From assembly GCA_002478225.1 (NCBI GenBank), contig DLMV01000024.1:11017-39295 (forward strand): DNA of 28,279 bases. The letters run 5' to 3'. Of this stretch, positions 13,327 through 21,464 are shown piece after piece. This DNA comes from Deltaproteobacteria bacterium UBA7527. GTDB lineage: Bacteria > Desulfobacterota > Syntrophorhabdia > Syntrophorhabdales > Syntrophorhabdaceae. The notes under the pieces were generated by a model. That model searched no databases. It was not told the origin of the DNA and saw only the letters and a list, made by a program, of their open reading frames with translations. Both the position numbers and the translations under genes were made by a program. Numbering within the stretch: position 1 is the stretch's first letter; each line of letters begins with the position of its first letter.

Positions 13327-14709
13327 ATGGCAGGCATTACAAAGGAATATCGAACGGTAAAACAGGTTGCAGGTCCTCTGATGCTCGTTGAGGGTGTTGA
13401 GGGGGTTACTTACGGAGAGCTGGCAGATATTAAGCTCCAGAACGGAATGGTCCGAAGGGGCCGCGTTCTTGAGATAAATGGGGACAAGGCAATGGTGCAG
13501 GTGTTCGAGGGCACAAGCGGTCTTTCTCCCCAGGATGTCAGGGTGAAGTTCCTTGCAAAGGGCATGGAACTGGGCGTATCCATTGACATGCTCGGAAGGG
13601 TATTTGACGGATTTGGCCGCCCGACCGACGACGGCCCGGCGATCATCCCGGAGAAATATCTCAATGTGAACGGCAACCCGATGAACCCCTTTTCAAGGGA
13701 CTACCCGAACGAGTTTATCCAGACGGGGATATCCACCATCGACCTTCTGAACACGCTTGTACGCGGCCAGAAGCTTCCTCTTTTTTCAGGATCAGGTTTG
13801 CCTCATTCCCATCTGGCAGCCCAGATCGCACGTCAGGCGAAAGTTCTTAAGACCGGAGAAAAATTCGCCGTCGTCTTCGCTGCCATGGGTATTACCTTTG
13901 AAGAGTCAGAGTTCTTTGTCGCTGATTTCCGGCGCACCGGCGCGATAGAGCGGTCTGTGCTTTTCATTAACCTTGCAGATGATCCCCCGATAGAGCGGAT
14001 CGCGCTCCCGCGCATGGCGCTCACCGCCGCAGAGTATCTCGCCTTCGAGAAGGACATGCATGTGCTGGTGATCCTGATAGACCTTACAAACTACTGTGAG
14101 GCGCTCCGCGAGATCTCCGCCGCCCGGAGGGAGGTGCCCGGTCGACGGGGCTATCCCGGGTATCTTTACACTGACCTGTCGACATTGTATGAGCGCGCAG
14201 GCCGCATAAAGGGTAAGACAGGCTCCATCACCCAGATCCCGGTCCTTACGATGCCGGAAGATGATAAGACGCACCCGATCCCGGACCTGACCGGCTATAT
14301 CACAGAAGGTCAGATCATGATCCACAGGGGTCTTCATACCCTGGGGATCTATCCTCCCGTTGACGTCCTCCCGTCGCTCTCACGGCTGAAAGATAAAGGG
14401 ATCGGGGCTGGCAAAACACGGGAGGACCACGCTGACGTGATGAACCAGCTCTATTCTGCGTATGCCCGCGGCAAGAATGCGAAGGAGCTTGCAGTAGTGC
14501 TCGGTGAGTCTGCCCTGAGCGAAACAGACATCCTTTTTGTTAAGTTTGCCGATGCCTTCGAGGACAGGTTCGTCCGTCAGGGCGAGGACGAGAACCGCAC
14601 CATAGAGGAGAGTCTAAGGATCGGCTGGGAACTTCTTGCTATGCTGCCGAAGAACGAGCTCAAGCGCGTGCGCGATGCATACCTGGAAAAATATTATCCG
14701 AAGCAATAA
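13327..14709 (+). CDS. ntpB: V-type ATP synthase/ATPase regulatory subunit B
   Basis: The protein has 460 residues, a normal length. It is homologous to subunit A but non-catalytic: where A has a P-loop, B has SGSGLPHSHLAAQ (near 157-169). FVNLADDPPIERI-type text (INLADDPPIERIALPRMAL), VLVILIDLTNYCEALREIS and PGRRGYPGYLYTDLSTLYERAGR are the classic B signatures. It alternates with A in the hexamer and contributes an arginine to the catalytic site. The start is 12 bp after subunit A; GGCGGG at 13315-13320 is the likely ribosome binding site. Confidence 0.98.
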   Translation: MAGITKEYRTVKQVAGPLMLVEGVEGVTYGELADIKLQNGMVRRGRVLEINGDKAMVQVFEGTSGLSPQDVRVKFLAKGMELGVSIDMLGRVFDGFGRPTDDGPAIIPEKYLNVNGNPMNPFSRDYPNEFIQTGISTIDLLNTLVRGQKLPLFSGSGLPHSHLAAQIARQAKVLKTGEKFAVVFAAMGITFEESEFFVADFRRTGAIERSVLFINLADDPPIERIALPRMALTAAEYLAFEKDMHVLVILIDLTNYCEALREISAARREVPGRRGYPGYLYTDLSTLYERAGRIKGKTGSITQIPVLTMPEDDKTHPIPDLTGYITEGQIMIHRGLHTLGIYPPVDVLPSLSRLKDKGIGAGKTREDHADVMNQLYSAYARGKNAKELAVVLGESALSETDILFVKFADAFEDRFVRQGEDENRTIEESLRIGWELLAMLPKNELKRVRDAYLEKYYPKQ

Positions 14710-14711
14710 AA

Positions 14712-15350
14712 ATGGCAAAGCTGGCAGTTAACCCCACAAGGATGGAGCTCTTGAGATTGCGCAAGAGGCTTGTTGTCGCCCGGCGCGGCCACAAACTCCT
14801 GAAAGATAAGCTTGATGGCCTCATGAAAGAGTTCATGGAACTGGCAAAGGCATACAGGGTGCACCGTATGGCAGTAGATGATGAACTGCCCGGCGTGCTT
14901 AAGTTCTTTGTGCTTGCTGAGATCACTTCATCGCGTCAGATCACCGAAAATGCCCTCGAAAGCACAAAGCAGGAGCTCTTTTTGACCGTTAGAAGGCGCC
15001 GTCTTATGGGTGTGTTGATACCAAAGATCGAGGCGTCTTTCGGCGAGGCCGCCGGCACGTATTCTTTCATCCATACCTCTCCGGAACTTGACAAGGCCAT
15101 AACTTCCCTGAAGGAGTTTATGCAGGAGCTTCTCAAGATGGCTGAATTGGAAGAAACGATACGATTGATGAGCAGCGAGATCGAGAAGACCAGGCGCCGT
15201 GTGAACGCCCTCGAGTACACGATGATCCCCCGCATGGAGGAGACCATAAAATATATAACCACCAAGCTTGATGAGATGGAAAGGTCAAATACAAGCAGGT
15301 TGATGAAGATAAAGGCAATGAGGATCGCGCAGGAATTACAGAACGCATGA
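14712..15350 (+). CDS. ntpD: V-type ATPase subunit D (central rotor shaft)
   Basis: The protein has 212 residues. The subunit D family signature opens it: NPTRMELLRLRKRLVVARRG (7-26) followed by HKLLKDKLDGL. Two long antiparallel helices at both termini form the shaft, and the second ends in RRVNALEYTMIPRMEETIKY (near 157-176), again family-typical. D rotates inside the A3B3 hexamer and joins F and C. It starts two bases after the stop of B and is the last gene of the operon. The A-B-D order agrees with E. hirae and Thermus-type operons. Confidence 0.96.
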   Translation: MAKLAVNPTRMELLRLRKRLVVARRGHKLLKDKLDGLMKEFMELAKAYRVHRMAVDDELPGVLKFFVLAEITSSRQITENALESTKQELFLTVRRRRLMGVLIPKIEASFGEAAGTYSFIHTSPELDKAITSLKEFMQELLKMAELEETIRLMSSEIEKTRRRVNALEYTMIPRMEETIKYITTKLDEMERSNTSRLMKIKAMRIAQELQNA

Positions 15351-15418
15351 TCTTCCTGGTCCGGATACACCGGGAAATTCCTCCACAGCAAGACTGCCCC
15401 AGAAGGTAACTATTTAAT

Positions 15419-15447
15419 TTGCTTATACATTGACAATCTGTTATAAA
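15419..15447 (+). promoter_or_regulatory. Likely promoter of queA
   Basis: TTGCTT (15419-15424), 17 bases, then TATAAA (15442-15447). It lies in the 199-bp gap between the V-ATPase operon and queA, the only sigma70-like pair there. It leaves a leader of about 95 bases. No clear terminator for the V-ATPase operon was found upstream of it. Confidence 0.5.
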
Positions 15448-15549
15448 ATTAAGCTTATTTTGAACAGAGCAGAAGGCTTCAGAAGACATTGACGTCATCC
15501 GGGGCTGTATCATTTCAAGGATTTGCTGCTCAAGAGGTATTAGGAAATC

Positions 15550-16569
15550 ATGGATGCCAGTGAATTTGATTATATCCTGCCGAAGGAGTATATAGCGCAG
15601 TCCCCCGCAGGGGACAGGGCTGCTTCACGCCTTCTCGTCTTTGACAGGCAGGGGGGGACGATCGAGCATCGGTTCTTCAGGGATGTTGTGGAATACCTCA
15701 GGAAAGGGGATGTGCTTGTTCTGAATGACAGCAAGGTATTTCCGGCAAGGCTGAAAGGGACAAAAAAGACCGGGGGCAAGATCGATATCCTCCTCGTTGA
15801 GATGATCGACAGGAACAGCTGGTACTGCCTTGCTGACGGCATAAAAAACGGGGCAGAGGAGCTCGATATTGACGTCGGCGAATTTGCTGCAAGATTGGAG
15901 AGAACGGGGAATAGGTTGGTTATCCGGTTTGACTATAGCGGAGACAGCTACGATATCGTAAAGCGCTATGGAAGGATGCCTCTTCCGCACTATATCAAGC
16001 GGAACGGGCAGGACGGTTCAGTCGATTTCGAGAGATACCAGACGGTCTATGCCGAGCATATCGGGTCGATTGCAGCGCCTACGGCAGGTTTCCATTTTAC
16101 CGAAGGGTTGATCGAAGAGCTGAAAAGGAAAGGCGTGAGCATAGTAAAGGTCACGCTGCATATCGGCACCGGGACCTTCCTCCTGGTGAAGGAGCCTCAT
16201 ATCGAATCGCACACGATGCACAGTGAATATTATCAGGTGAGCGAGGGCACAAGAGCATGCATCAAGGAGGCTAAGCGGTCAGGAAGAAGGATAGTGGCCT
16301 GCGGGACAAGCTCGGTAAGGACCATCGAGACGATATGTCCGGGAAATGGAGACACACCCCTCGCAGGCCGGACGGAACTTTTCATATACCCCGGGTATCG
16401 GTTCAGATTTGTTGATGTTCTGATAACTAATTTTCATCTTCCACGGTCGACGCCTATGCTTCTTGCGGCTGCATTTGCCGGGCGTGAACCGCTGATGAGG
16501 TGCTACCGGGAGGCAATGGATAAAGGCTACAGGTTTTACAGCTATGGCGATTCGATGCTGATTGTGTAG
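15550..16569 (+). CDS. queA: tRNA preQ1(34) S-adenosylmethionine ribosyltransferase-isomerase QueA
   Basis: The protein has 339 residues, full length. QueA transfers and rearranges the ribosyl part of SAM onto preQ1 in the wobble position of GUN-anticodon tRNAs, giving epoxyqueuosine. Visible landmarks are the N-terminal FDYILPKEYIAQSP (6-19), SRLLVFDR, VLVLNDSKVFPARLKG (52-67), the central PTAGFHFTEGLIEELK, HIGTGTFLLVK, CGTSSVRTIE and the C-terminal TNFHLPRSTPMLLAAAF, all characteristic of the family. It is followed by tgt, the enzyme that inserts preQ1, so two queuosine steps are adjacent. Both the tRNA-His (GTG) in this window and other GUN tRNAs would be substrates. Confidence 0.98.
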   Translation: MDASEFDYILPKEYIAQSPAGDRAASRLLVFDRQGGTIEHRFFRDVVEYLRKGDVLVLNDSKVFPARLKGTKKTGGKIDILLVEMIDRNSWYCLADGIKNGAEELDIDVGEFAARLERTGNRLVIRFDYSGDSYDIVKRYGRMPLPHYIKRNGQDGSVDFERYQTVYAEHIGSIAAPTAGFHFTEGLIEELKRKGVSIVKVTLHIGTGTFLLVKEPHIESHTMHSEYYQVSEGTRACIKEAKRSGRRIVACGTSSVRTIETICPGNGDTPLAGRTELFIYPGYRFRFVDVLITNFHLPRSTPMLLAAAFAGREPLMRCYREAMDKGYRFYSYGDSMLIV

Positions 16570-16648
16570 ATGCGAAGATGCGAAGATGCGGAAATGCGAA
16601 GATGAGAAGATGCGGAAATGCGAAGATGAGAAGATGCGAAGATGCGGA
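16569..16648. repeat. Tandem array of ten 8-bp units
   Basis: Ten contiguous 8-base units, variants of GATGCGAA (GATGCGGA, AATGCGAA, GATGAGAA), begin at the last base of the queA stop codon. A higher-order 24-bp period (three-unit block) is seen twice at 16585-16632. There are no spacers, so this is a minisatellite, not a CRISPR. Confidence 0.9.
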
Positions 16649-16756
16649 AGTTGATGGGTGGAAACCTCGTCCCTCGTTGATTGTCACTGGTTTGAACCAG
16701 TATCCAGCGACGAGTGTCGAGCATCAAGTATCTGGTTCGCTATGAGCTAAATTGAT
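16649..16756. other. Spacer between the tandem array and tgt, with hairpin and dispersed repeat
   Basis: ACTGGT/ACCAGT (16686-16691 with 16696-16701) forms a small perfect hairpin with a TTGA loop. It is directly followed by the dispersed repeat at 16697-16728. No good promoter for tgt is seen, so tgt may be read from the queA promoter. Confidence 0.45.
16697..16728. repeat. Dispersed intergenic repeat, copy 2
   Basis: Matches 5818-5849 in 29 of 32 positions, beginning CCAGTATCCAGCGACGAG and ending AGCATCAAG. Confidence 0.75.
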
Positions 16757-17893
16757 ATGAAGATGATCGAAATTATAAAAGAAGAGGGGAGTGCGAGACA
16801 GGGTCTTCTGAGGACAGGCCACGGGGACATAGAGACGCCCGTTTTTATGCCTGTAGGCACCCAGGGGATCGTCAAGGCATCGACGCACAGGGATTTACAC
16901 GAGATAGGCGCGAAGATCATCCTCGCAAACGCCTATCACCTTTATCTTCGCCCCGGCGATGAACTGATACGGGAGATGGGCGGCATACACAGGTTTTCCG
17001 GATGGGATGGGGCAGTGCTGACCGACAGCGGCGGATATCAGATATTCAGCCTTGGCGTCCTGAGGGAGATCAAGGACGATGGAGTGATCTTTCAATCGCA
17101 TATCGATGGGTCGAGGCACTTCCTTACGCCGGAGAAGATGATCAGGGTACAGGAGAATATCGGGGCCGACATCTGCGTGTGCCTTGATGAGTGCGTCCCC
17201 TACCCATCTTCTTACGGGTACACCGAGGCGTCGGTTGAGCTGACCTCGCGGTGGGCGCAAAAGTGCAGGGATGCAAAGACAGACAACGGCAGCGCGCTGT
17301 TCGGCATCATACAGGGCGGTTTCTACAAAGACCTGCGCGTCAGGTCTGCCAGGGAGATCGCAGAAATGGATTTTGACGGATATGCGATCGGAGGATTGAG
17401 CGTAGGAGAGCCGAAAGGTCTGATGTGGGAGATGGTGGATACCGTTGCGCCCATGCTTCCATCAGGGAAACCGAGGTATATGATGGGGGTGGGGCTTCCG
17501 GAGGACATCCTTGAGGGTGTCAGGAGGGGCATTGATATGTTCGATTGCGTTATCCCCACTCGGTTCGCCAGGAACGGCAATCTCTTCACGTGGGACGGCA
17601 GGATCAATATTAAGAACGCAAAATTTACCATGGATGAAAGACCTGCCGATGAAGAGTGCGCATGTTACATATGCAGGACATTCTCAAGGGCCTATCTCCG
17701 GCACCTGCTTGTCTCGCATGAACTGACAAGCTATTATCTCAATACGCTCCATAATCTGTTCTTTTATATGGAGTTTATGCGCAGGATCAGGGAAGCGATC
17801 CGGCAGGGTAGGTTCGAGAGGTTCTATAAAGAATTCAAAACCAGATACGAAGGAGGTGAATTTCAGGATGAATACAGCGTATGCAATGGGTAA
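16757..17893 (+). CDS. tgt: Queuine/preQ1 tRNA-guanine transglycosylase
   Basis: The protein has 378 residues. Tgt swaps the wobble guanine of GUN tRNAs for preQ1. The nucleophile region VLTDSGGYQIFSL (88-100) has Asp90. A second catalytic aspartate is in MFDCVIPTRFARNG (Asp263). The zinc site is CACYICR followed by a histidine about 25 residues later (CxCxxC...H, in LVSHELTSYYLNTLHN). No good ribosome binding site precedes the ATG at 16757; a second ATG lies two codons in. The 3' end carries the AGGAGGTGA site of yajC and overlaps that gene by 26 bp, so the two are translated as a pair. Confidence 0.98.
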   Translation: MKMIEIIKEEGSARQGLLRTGHGDIETPVFMPVGTQGIVKASTHRDLHEIGAKIILANAYHLYLRPGDELIREMGGIHRFSGWDGAVLTDSGGYQIFSLGVLREIKDDGVIFQSHIDGSRHFLTPEKMIRVQENIGADICVCLDECVPYPSSYGYTEASVELTSRWAQKCRDAKTDNGSALFGIIQGGFYKDLRVRSAREIAEMDFDGYAIGGLSVGEPKGLMWEMVDTVAPMLPSGKPRYMMGVGLPEDILEGVRRGIDMFDCVIPTRFARNGNLFTWDGRINIKNAKFTMDERPADEECACYICRTFSRAYLRHLLVSHELTSYYLNTLHNLFFYMEFMRRIREAIRQGRFERFYKEFKTRYEGGEFQDEYSVCNG

Positions 17894-18182
17894 CCAGCCG
17901 GCCGCAGGACAGGGCGGGGCGAGTCAGTGGATGAGCTTTCTCCCGCTGATACTCCTGTTTGTCGTCTTTTATTTTCTGCTTATCAGACCCCAGCAGAAGA
18001 GGGCGAAGCAGCAGAAGTTATTTATCGACAACCTGAAAAAGGGTGATAAAATTATAACATCGAGCGGGTTATATGGTACAATAACAGGGATAACCGACGA
18101 TGCCATCACCATCGAGATAGCCGAGAAGGTAAGGGTAAAGATAGCAAAGAACGCGGTTGCATCACTTCAACAAACACAGTGA
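17868..18182 (+). CDS. yajC: Preprotein translocase subunit YajC
   Basis: The protein has 104 residues from the ATG at 17868, eight bases after a perfect AGGAGGTGA inside tgt; a GTG at 17856 in frame is rejected because it overlaps that site. A single membrane helix (residues ~22-40, MSFLPLILLFVVFYFLLIRPQ) ends in the diagnostic RPQQKRAKQQ. After it come the KGDKIITSSGLYGTITGI and ITIEIAEKVRVKIAKNAV segments. YajC associates with SecDF at the Sec translocon. tgt-yajC is a widespread gene pair. Here, unusually for E. coli-like order, secDF do not follow and ribosomal genes do. Confidence 0.96.
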   Translation: MNTAYAMGNQPAAGQGGASQWMSFLPLILLFVVFYFLLIRPQQKRAKQQKLFIDNLKKGDKIITSSGLYGTITGITDDAITIEIAEKVRVKIAKNAVASLQQTQ

Positions 18183-18194
18183 AAGGAGAAGGAT

Positions 18195-18548
18195 GTGGGA
18201 AGGTATGAAAATATTGTGATAATCAGCCCTGATTGCACAAAAGAAGAGGAAGAGGAGCTGCTTAAAAGGATACAATCGAACATGGAAAAGGTCGGTGCGA
18301 CGGTCGCGAAGTTTGATGACTGGGCCGTGCGGAGGCTTGCTTATCCGATCAAAAAGAAGGACAAGGGCCACTATTATTTTTTCCTTCTCGATCTGAATGA
18401 GGCAAGCGTGGCCGCCCTCGGAAAATTTTACAAGACAATCGATACGGTCCTAAGATATCTCTTTGTTAATGTTGACGATAAGAAAGAGGGTCCGGAGAAA
18501 CCGCCTGACCCGGTCATTTTTGACGAGCTGGAAGGCGAGTCATCGTGA
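18195..18548 (+). CDS. rpsF: Small ribosomal subunit protein bS6
   Basis: The protein has 117 residues from a GTG start at 18195 preceded by AAAGGAGAAGG. The MGRYENIVIISPDCTKEEEEEL beginning, VAKFDDWAVRRLAYPIKKKDKGHYY (near 42-66) and the FKTIDTVLRYLFV-like segment are bS6 signatures. The C-terminal ~18 residues are acidic (KKEGPEKPPDP...), a common extension in bS6. It opens the small ribosomal cluster rpsF-OB-rpsR-rplI, 12 bp after yajC. Its stop overlaps the next start by 4 bp. Confidence 0.97.
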   Translation: MGRYENIVIISPDCTKEEEEELLKRIQSNMEKVGATVAKFDDWAVRRLAYPIKKKDKGHYYFFLLDLNEASVAALGKFYKTIDTVLRYLFVNVDDKKEGPEKPPDPVIFDELEGESS

Positions 18549-18814
18549 ACAGGGTTTTCCTTACCGGTACGCTGAAGATGCGGCCGGAAATAACCTATAC
18601 GCCAAGGGGGGAGAAGGTTGTTGCCTTTACCCTCCTGGTCGAGGAAGGCGATCTCCGCATTGATATTGTACACGTTGGGGAGCTCGACGGGGATGGGTTG
18701 AGCCGGCAGGTAGGGAAAGAGATCATGGTCTCAGGCGCGCTGGCTCAGATGAAAGCAAAGGCGCAACAGACAGTAAAAGTAAGGGCACAGAAAATTTTTT
18801 GGATGGAGGATTAG
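18545..18814 (+). CDS. Short single OB-fold protein (PriB/SSB-like) in the rpsF-rpsR position
   Basis: The protein has 89 residues from a GTG that overlaps the rpsF stop (GTGA). The N-terminal MNRVFLTGTL followed by a two-strand, PRGEKVVAFTLLVEE stretch is the start of an SSB-type OB fold (NRVxLIGxL...V..FTLAV). The length and lack of a glycine-rich acidic tail resemble PriB, which holds this place in gammaproteobacteria, while many other bacteria have full-length ssb here. The middle (RIDIVHVGEL, QVGKEIMVSGALAQM) keeps OB strands, and the end KVRAQKIFWMED is SSB-like (V.A..I.FL). DNA binding at the replisome is inferred; dnaB lies three genes downstream. Confidence 0.8.
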   Translation: MNRVFLTGTLKMRPEITYTPRGEKVVAFTLLVEEGDLRIDIVHVGELDGDGLSRQVGKEIMVSGALAQMKAKAQQTVKVRAQKIFWMED

Positions 18815-19090
18815 ATGCCAAGACCAACAAGGACAACAGGCAGAGGAGGCCACGATTCGCAGAAAAAAAGGGTCTATGTAAGAAAGAGGGTCTGCAGGTT
18901 CTGCCAGGATGAAAAGCTGGAGATAGATTATAAGGACCCGAAACTCTTAAAATACTATATTACAGAGCGCGGAAAGATAATGCCGAGAAGGATGACGGGA
19001 ACGTGCGCAAAACACCAGAGGAAGCTGAAAGAACAGATAAAGATCGCCCGGCATATAGCGTTTCTGCCGTTTACGACGCTTTCAAGATAG
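18815..19090 (+). CDS. rpsR: Small ribosomal subunit protein bS18 (cysteine-containing form)
   Basis: The protein has 91 residues, starting directly after the stop of the OB gene with GGAGGA before it. IDYKDPKLLKYYITERGKIMPRR and TGTCAKHQRKL are the bS18 core. Cys27, Cys30, Cys64 and His67 form a CxxC...CxxH pattern, so this is the zinc-binding (C+) type of bS18, which tends to be replaced by a C- paralogue under zinc limitation in bacteria that have both. The basic N-terminal tail is normal. bS6 and bS18 form a heterodimer on 16S rRNA, which fits the operon. Confidence 0.97.
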   Translation: MPRPTRTTGRGGHDSQKKRVYVRKRVCRFCQDEKLEIDYKDPKLLKYYITERGKIMPRRMTGTCAKHQRKLKEQIKIARHIAFLPFTTLSR

Positions 19091-19105
19091 GAGGGAGGCT
19101 CTTGC

Positions 19106-19555
19106 ATGAAAGTTATACTTACTGAGGATCTTAAGGGGGTGGGAAAGAAGGGCGAGGTCGTTAACGTCAAGGACGGATACGGAAGGAACTTCCTCATCCC
19201 CGGCGGTCTGGCAATCCCTGCGAAGGAAGGGAACGTCAAACGCATTGAGCACATTATCAAGGATCTGGCAAGCCGGAAAGAGAGGGAGATAAGATCTGCC
19301 GAGGACCTGAAGGCAAGGCTCGACGAGATGTCGCTCACCTTAAAGAAGAAGGTCGGCGTTGACGGCAAACTTTTCGGCGCTGTTACCCACAAGGACATTG
19401 TCGATGCAATAAAAAGTGCGCTGGGCGTTGAGATAGATAAAAAGATGATAAGGATCGACGAACCCATTAAGACGTCGGGCGTCCATACCGTAGCGGTCCA
19501 TATCCGGCAGGATGTGAATGCAAGTCTGAAGATAGAGGTAGAAAAGGAAGAATAA
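19106..19555 (+). CDS. rplI: Large ribosomal subunit protein bL9
   Basis: The protein has 149 residues. MKVILTEDLKGVGKKGEVVNVKDGYGRNFLIP (1-32) is the N-terminal 23S-binding domain. A long helix links to the C-terminal domain, with KLFGAVTHKDIVDAI near 96-110. GGAGGGAGG precedes the ATG. The TAA stop shares one base with the dnaB start. rpsF-rpsR-rplI-dnaB is a common bacterial cluster, so the replicative helicase here is co-expressed with ribosomal proteins. Confidence 0.98.
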   Translation: MKVILTEDLKGVGKKGEVVNVKDGYGRNFLIPGGLAIPAKEGNVKRIEHIIKDLASRKEREIRSAEDLKARLDEMSLTLKKKVGVDGKLFGAVTHKDIVDAIKSALGVEIDKKMIRIDEPIKTSGVHTVAVHIRQDVNASLKIEVEKEE

Positions 19556-20922
19556 TGGCTAAGGCGCCAAAGAGCATAAAAGAGATGCAGGGCCGTGTCC
19601 CCCCGCAGAACCTGGAGGCGGAGCAGTCTCTTCTGGGCGGTCTTCTCGTTGATCCCGATTCAATGAACAAGGTCGTTGATGTTGTAAACCCTGCGGATTT
19701 TTATAAGGATGCCCACAGCAGGATCTACGGGGTCATGCTGGACCTCTATGAGCGGAATGAGGCAATAGACCTTATCACCGTCAGCAGCCTGGCAAGGGAC
19801 AGGAAGATCCTCGAGGGCATCGGCGGCGTAACCTACCTGAACACTCTCGTTGACCTCATGCCGAGCGCGGCGAACATCGTACAGTATGCGAAGATGGTGA
19901 AAGAGAAGTCCCTCCTGAGAAAGCTCATCAATACCGCGACGGAGATCATTGAAAAAGGTTTTCAGATAGACTCGAACATAGACGGCTACATTGACGAGGC
20001 CGAGAAGATGATCTTTCAGGTCTCGGAAGACAAGTTCAGACCGTCGTTCTACGCTGTTAAAGATTTTGTGCTGGAGAACGTAAAAACCATTGAGAGACTG
20101 TATAAAAGAAAACAGTTCGTTACCGGCGTGCCCACAGGTTTTACAGAGATCGACAAGATGACGAGCGGTTTACAGCCATCTGACCTGATCGTTGTTGCGG
20201 GCAGGCCGAGCATGGGCAAGACGGCCTTTTGCATGAACATTGCGCAGCACGTATCGATGTTGAAGGAAACCCCCGTGCCTGTAGGGATATTCTCCCTTGA
20301 GATGTCAAAAGAACAGCTCGTGACGAGGCTTTTGAGCTCGGAATCAGATATCGATCATTCGAAGCTAAGGACGGGAACGCTCTCGGGCGCAGAATGGCCC
20401 AAGCTTGCTGACGCTGCCGGAAAATTGCGGGATGCCATGATGTTCATTGACGATGCACCGGGGTTGAGCGCGCTGGAGCTTCGCGCAAGGGCAAGAAGAT
20501 TGAAGAAAGAGTATGGGCTTGGTCTGCTGATCGTTGACTACCTCCAGTTGATGAGGGGAAGATCCGGTGCAGACAGGCGGGAGCAGGAGATCTCGGAGAT
20601 ATCACGGTCTATGAAGGCACTTGCAAAGGAGCTGCAAATACCCGTTATTGCCATTTCTCAGCTGAACCGTGCGCCGGAGCAGAGGGAAAGGGATAACAGG
20701 CGGCCGAGGCTGGCAGACCTCCGTGAATCAGGCGCTATTGAACAGGATGCCGATGTTATTTTCTTCATTTACAGGGATTCGGTCTACAACAAGGAGATAC
20801 AGGAAGAAGAAAAGAACATAGCGGAAGTCATTATCGGAAAACAGAGGAATGGACCGACAGGAACAGTTGAGCTCGTTTTCGATGATAAATGCACTACCTT
20901 CAGAAATCTATACAGAGAATGA
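19555..20922 (+). CDS. dnaB: Replicative DNA helicase DnaB
   Basis: The protein has 455 residues. The N-terminal domain begins at RVPPQNLEAEQSLLGGLLVD (near 14-33), which interacts with primase. The RecA-like core has Walker A GRPSMGKT at 216-223, GIFSLEMSKEQLV, the Walker B-like LLIVDYLQLM, then ISQLNRAPEQR and DLRESGAIEQDADV, all DnaB signatures. It forms a hexameric ring that unwinds the lagging-strand template at the fork. No intein or insertion is visible at the P-loop, a frequent intein site. Its last four bases overlap the next gene. Confidence 0.98.
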   Translation: MAKAPKSIKEMQGRVPPQNLEAEQSLLGGLLVDPDSMNKVVDVVNPADFYKDAHSRIYGVMLDLYERNEAIDLITVSSLARDRKILEGIGGVTYLNTLVDLMPSAANIVQYAKMVKEKSLLRKLINTATEIIEKGFQIDSNIDGYIDEAEKMIFQVSEDKFRPSFYAVKDFVLENVKTIERLYKRKQFVTGVPTGFTEIDKMTSGLQPSDLIVVAGRPSMGKTAFCMNIAQHVSMLKETPVPVGIFSLEMSKEQLVTRLLSSESDIDHSKLRTGTLSGAEWPKLADAAGKLRDAMMFIDDAPGLSALELRARARRLKKEYGLGLLIVDYLQLMRGRSGADRREQEISEISRSMKALAKELQIPVIAISQLNRAPEQRERDNRRPRLADLRESGAIEQDADVIFFIYRDSVYNKEIQEEEKNIAEVIIGKQRNGPTGTVELVFDDKCTTFRNLYRE

Positions 20923-21464
20923 ACATCCCGAACCTCCTCTCCATCTTTCGTTTTTTCCTCACATTCTTTTTTATCATATCAGTCAATAACGGACGATTGC
21001 ATCTGGCGCTCTTCTTCTTTATCCTCCAGGGCATAAGCGATCTTCTCGACGGGTTCCTCGCCCGGGTAATGGGCAAGAAGACGAACCTCGGCGCATTCCT
21101 CGACCCCATTGCCGACAAGACCATGCTCGTCGCATCATTCATCCTGCTCTATCTTCACGGGATAATTCCCCTCTGGCTGACATCCCTCGTGCTTATCAGG
21201 GATCTGGTCATTGTTTGCGGATTCCTCGTGCTGTACAGACTATCCTATGCGACACAACCTGCTCCGAGCATCTTCGGCAAGATAACAACAGCCTGCGAGA
21301 TCGTAACGGTCGCCTATGTCCTGTGGTCCGGGGCGAGGACTTACGGCGATGTGTTCTTTTACATTACGGCCTTATCGACCGCGGTCTCCGGCATACACTA
21401 TTTAATTATCGGTCTCCGCATGATCTGCAGAAGCCGCCTCCGGCAGCCGGCGGACGGCAGCTGA
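20919..21464 (+). CDS. CDP-alcohol phosphatidyltransferase (PgsA-like)
   Basis: The protein has 181 residues from an ATG overlapping the dnaB stop by 4 bp (ATGA); an upstream ATG at 20889 lies inside dnaB. The family motif DGxxARxxxxxxxxGxxxDxxxD is exact: DGFLARVMGKKTNLGAFLDPIAD (near 43-65), with the three aspartates that bind Mg2+ and CDP-diacylglycerol. About six membrane segments surround it. The most likely role is phosphatidylglycerophosphate synthase, the first committed step to phosphatidylglycerol and cardiolipin, but CDP-alcohol transferases with other acceptors look alike. It ends the tgt-to-dnaB operon, and the next 359 bp are non-coding. Confidence 0.9.
   Translation: MNIPNLLSIFRFFLTFFFIISVNNGRLHLALFFFILQGISDLLDGFLARVMGKKTNLGAFLDPIADKTMLVASFILLYLHGIIPLWLTSLVLIRDLVIVCGFLVLYRLSYATQPAPSIFGKITTACEIVTVAYVLWSGARTYGDVFFYITALSTAVSGIHYLIIGLRMICRSRLRQPADGS

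Noticed and set aside
16569..16648. CRISPR array
   Set aside because: The 8-bp units are contiguous with no spacers. The two 40-bp stem-loops at 1026 and 1921 are also not an array, being 895 bp apart with a gene between them.
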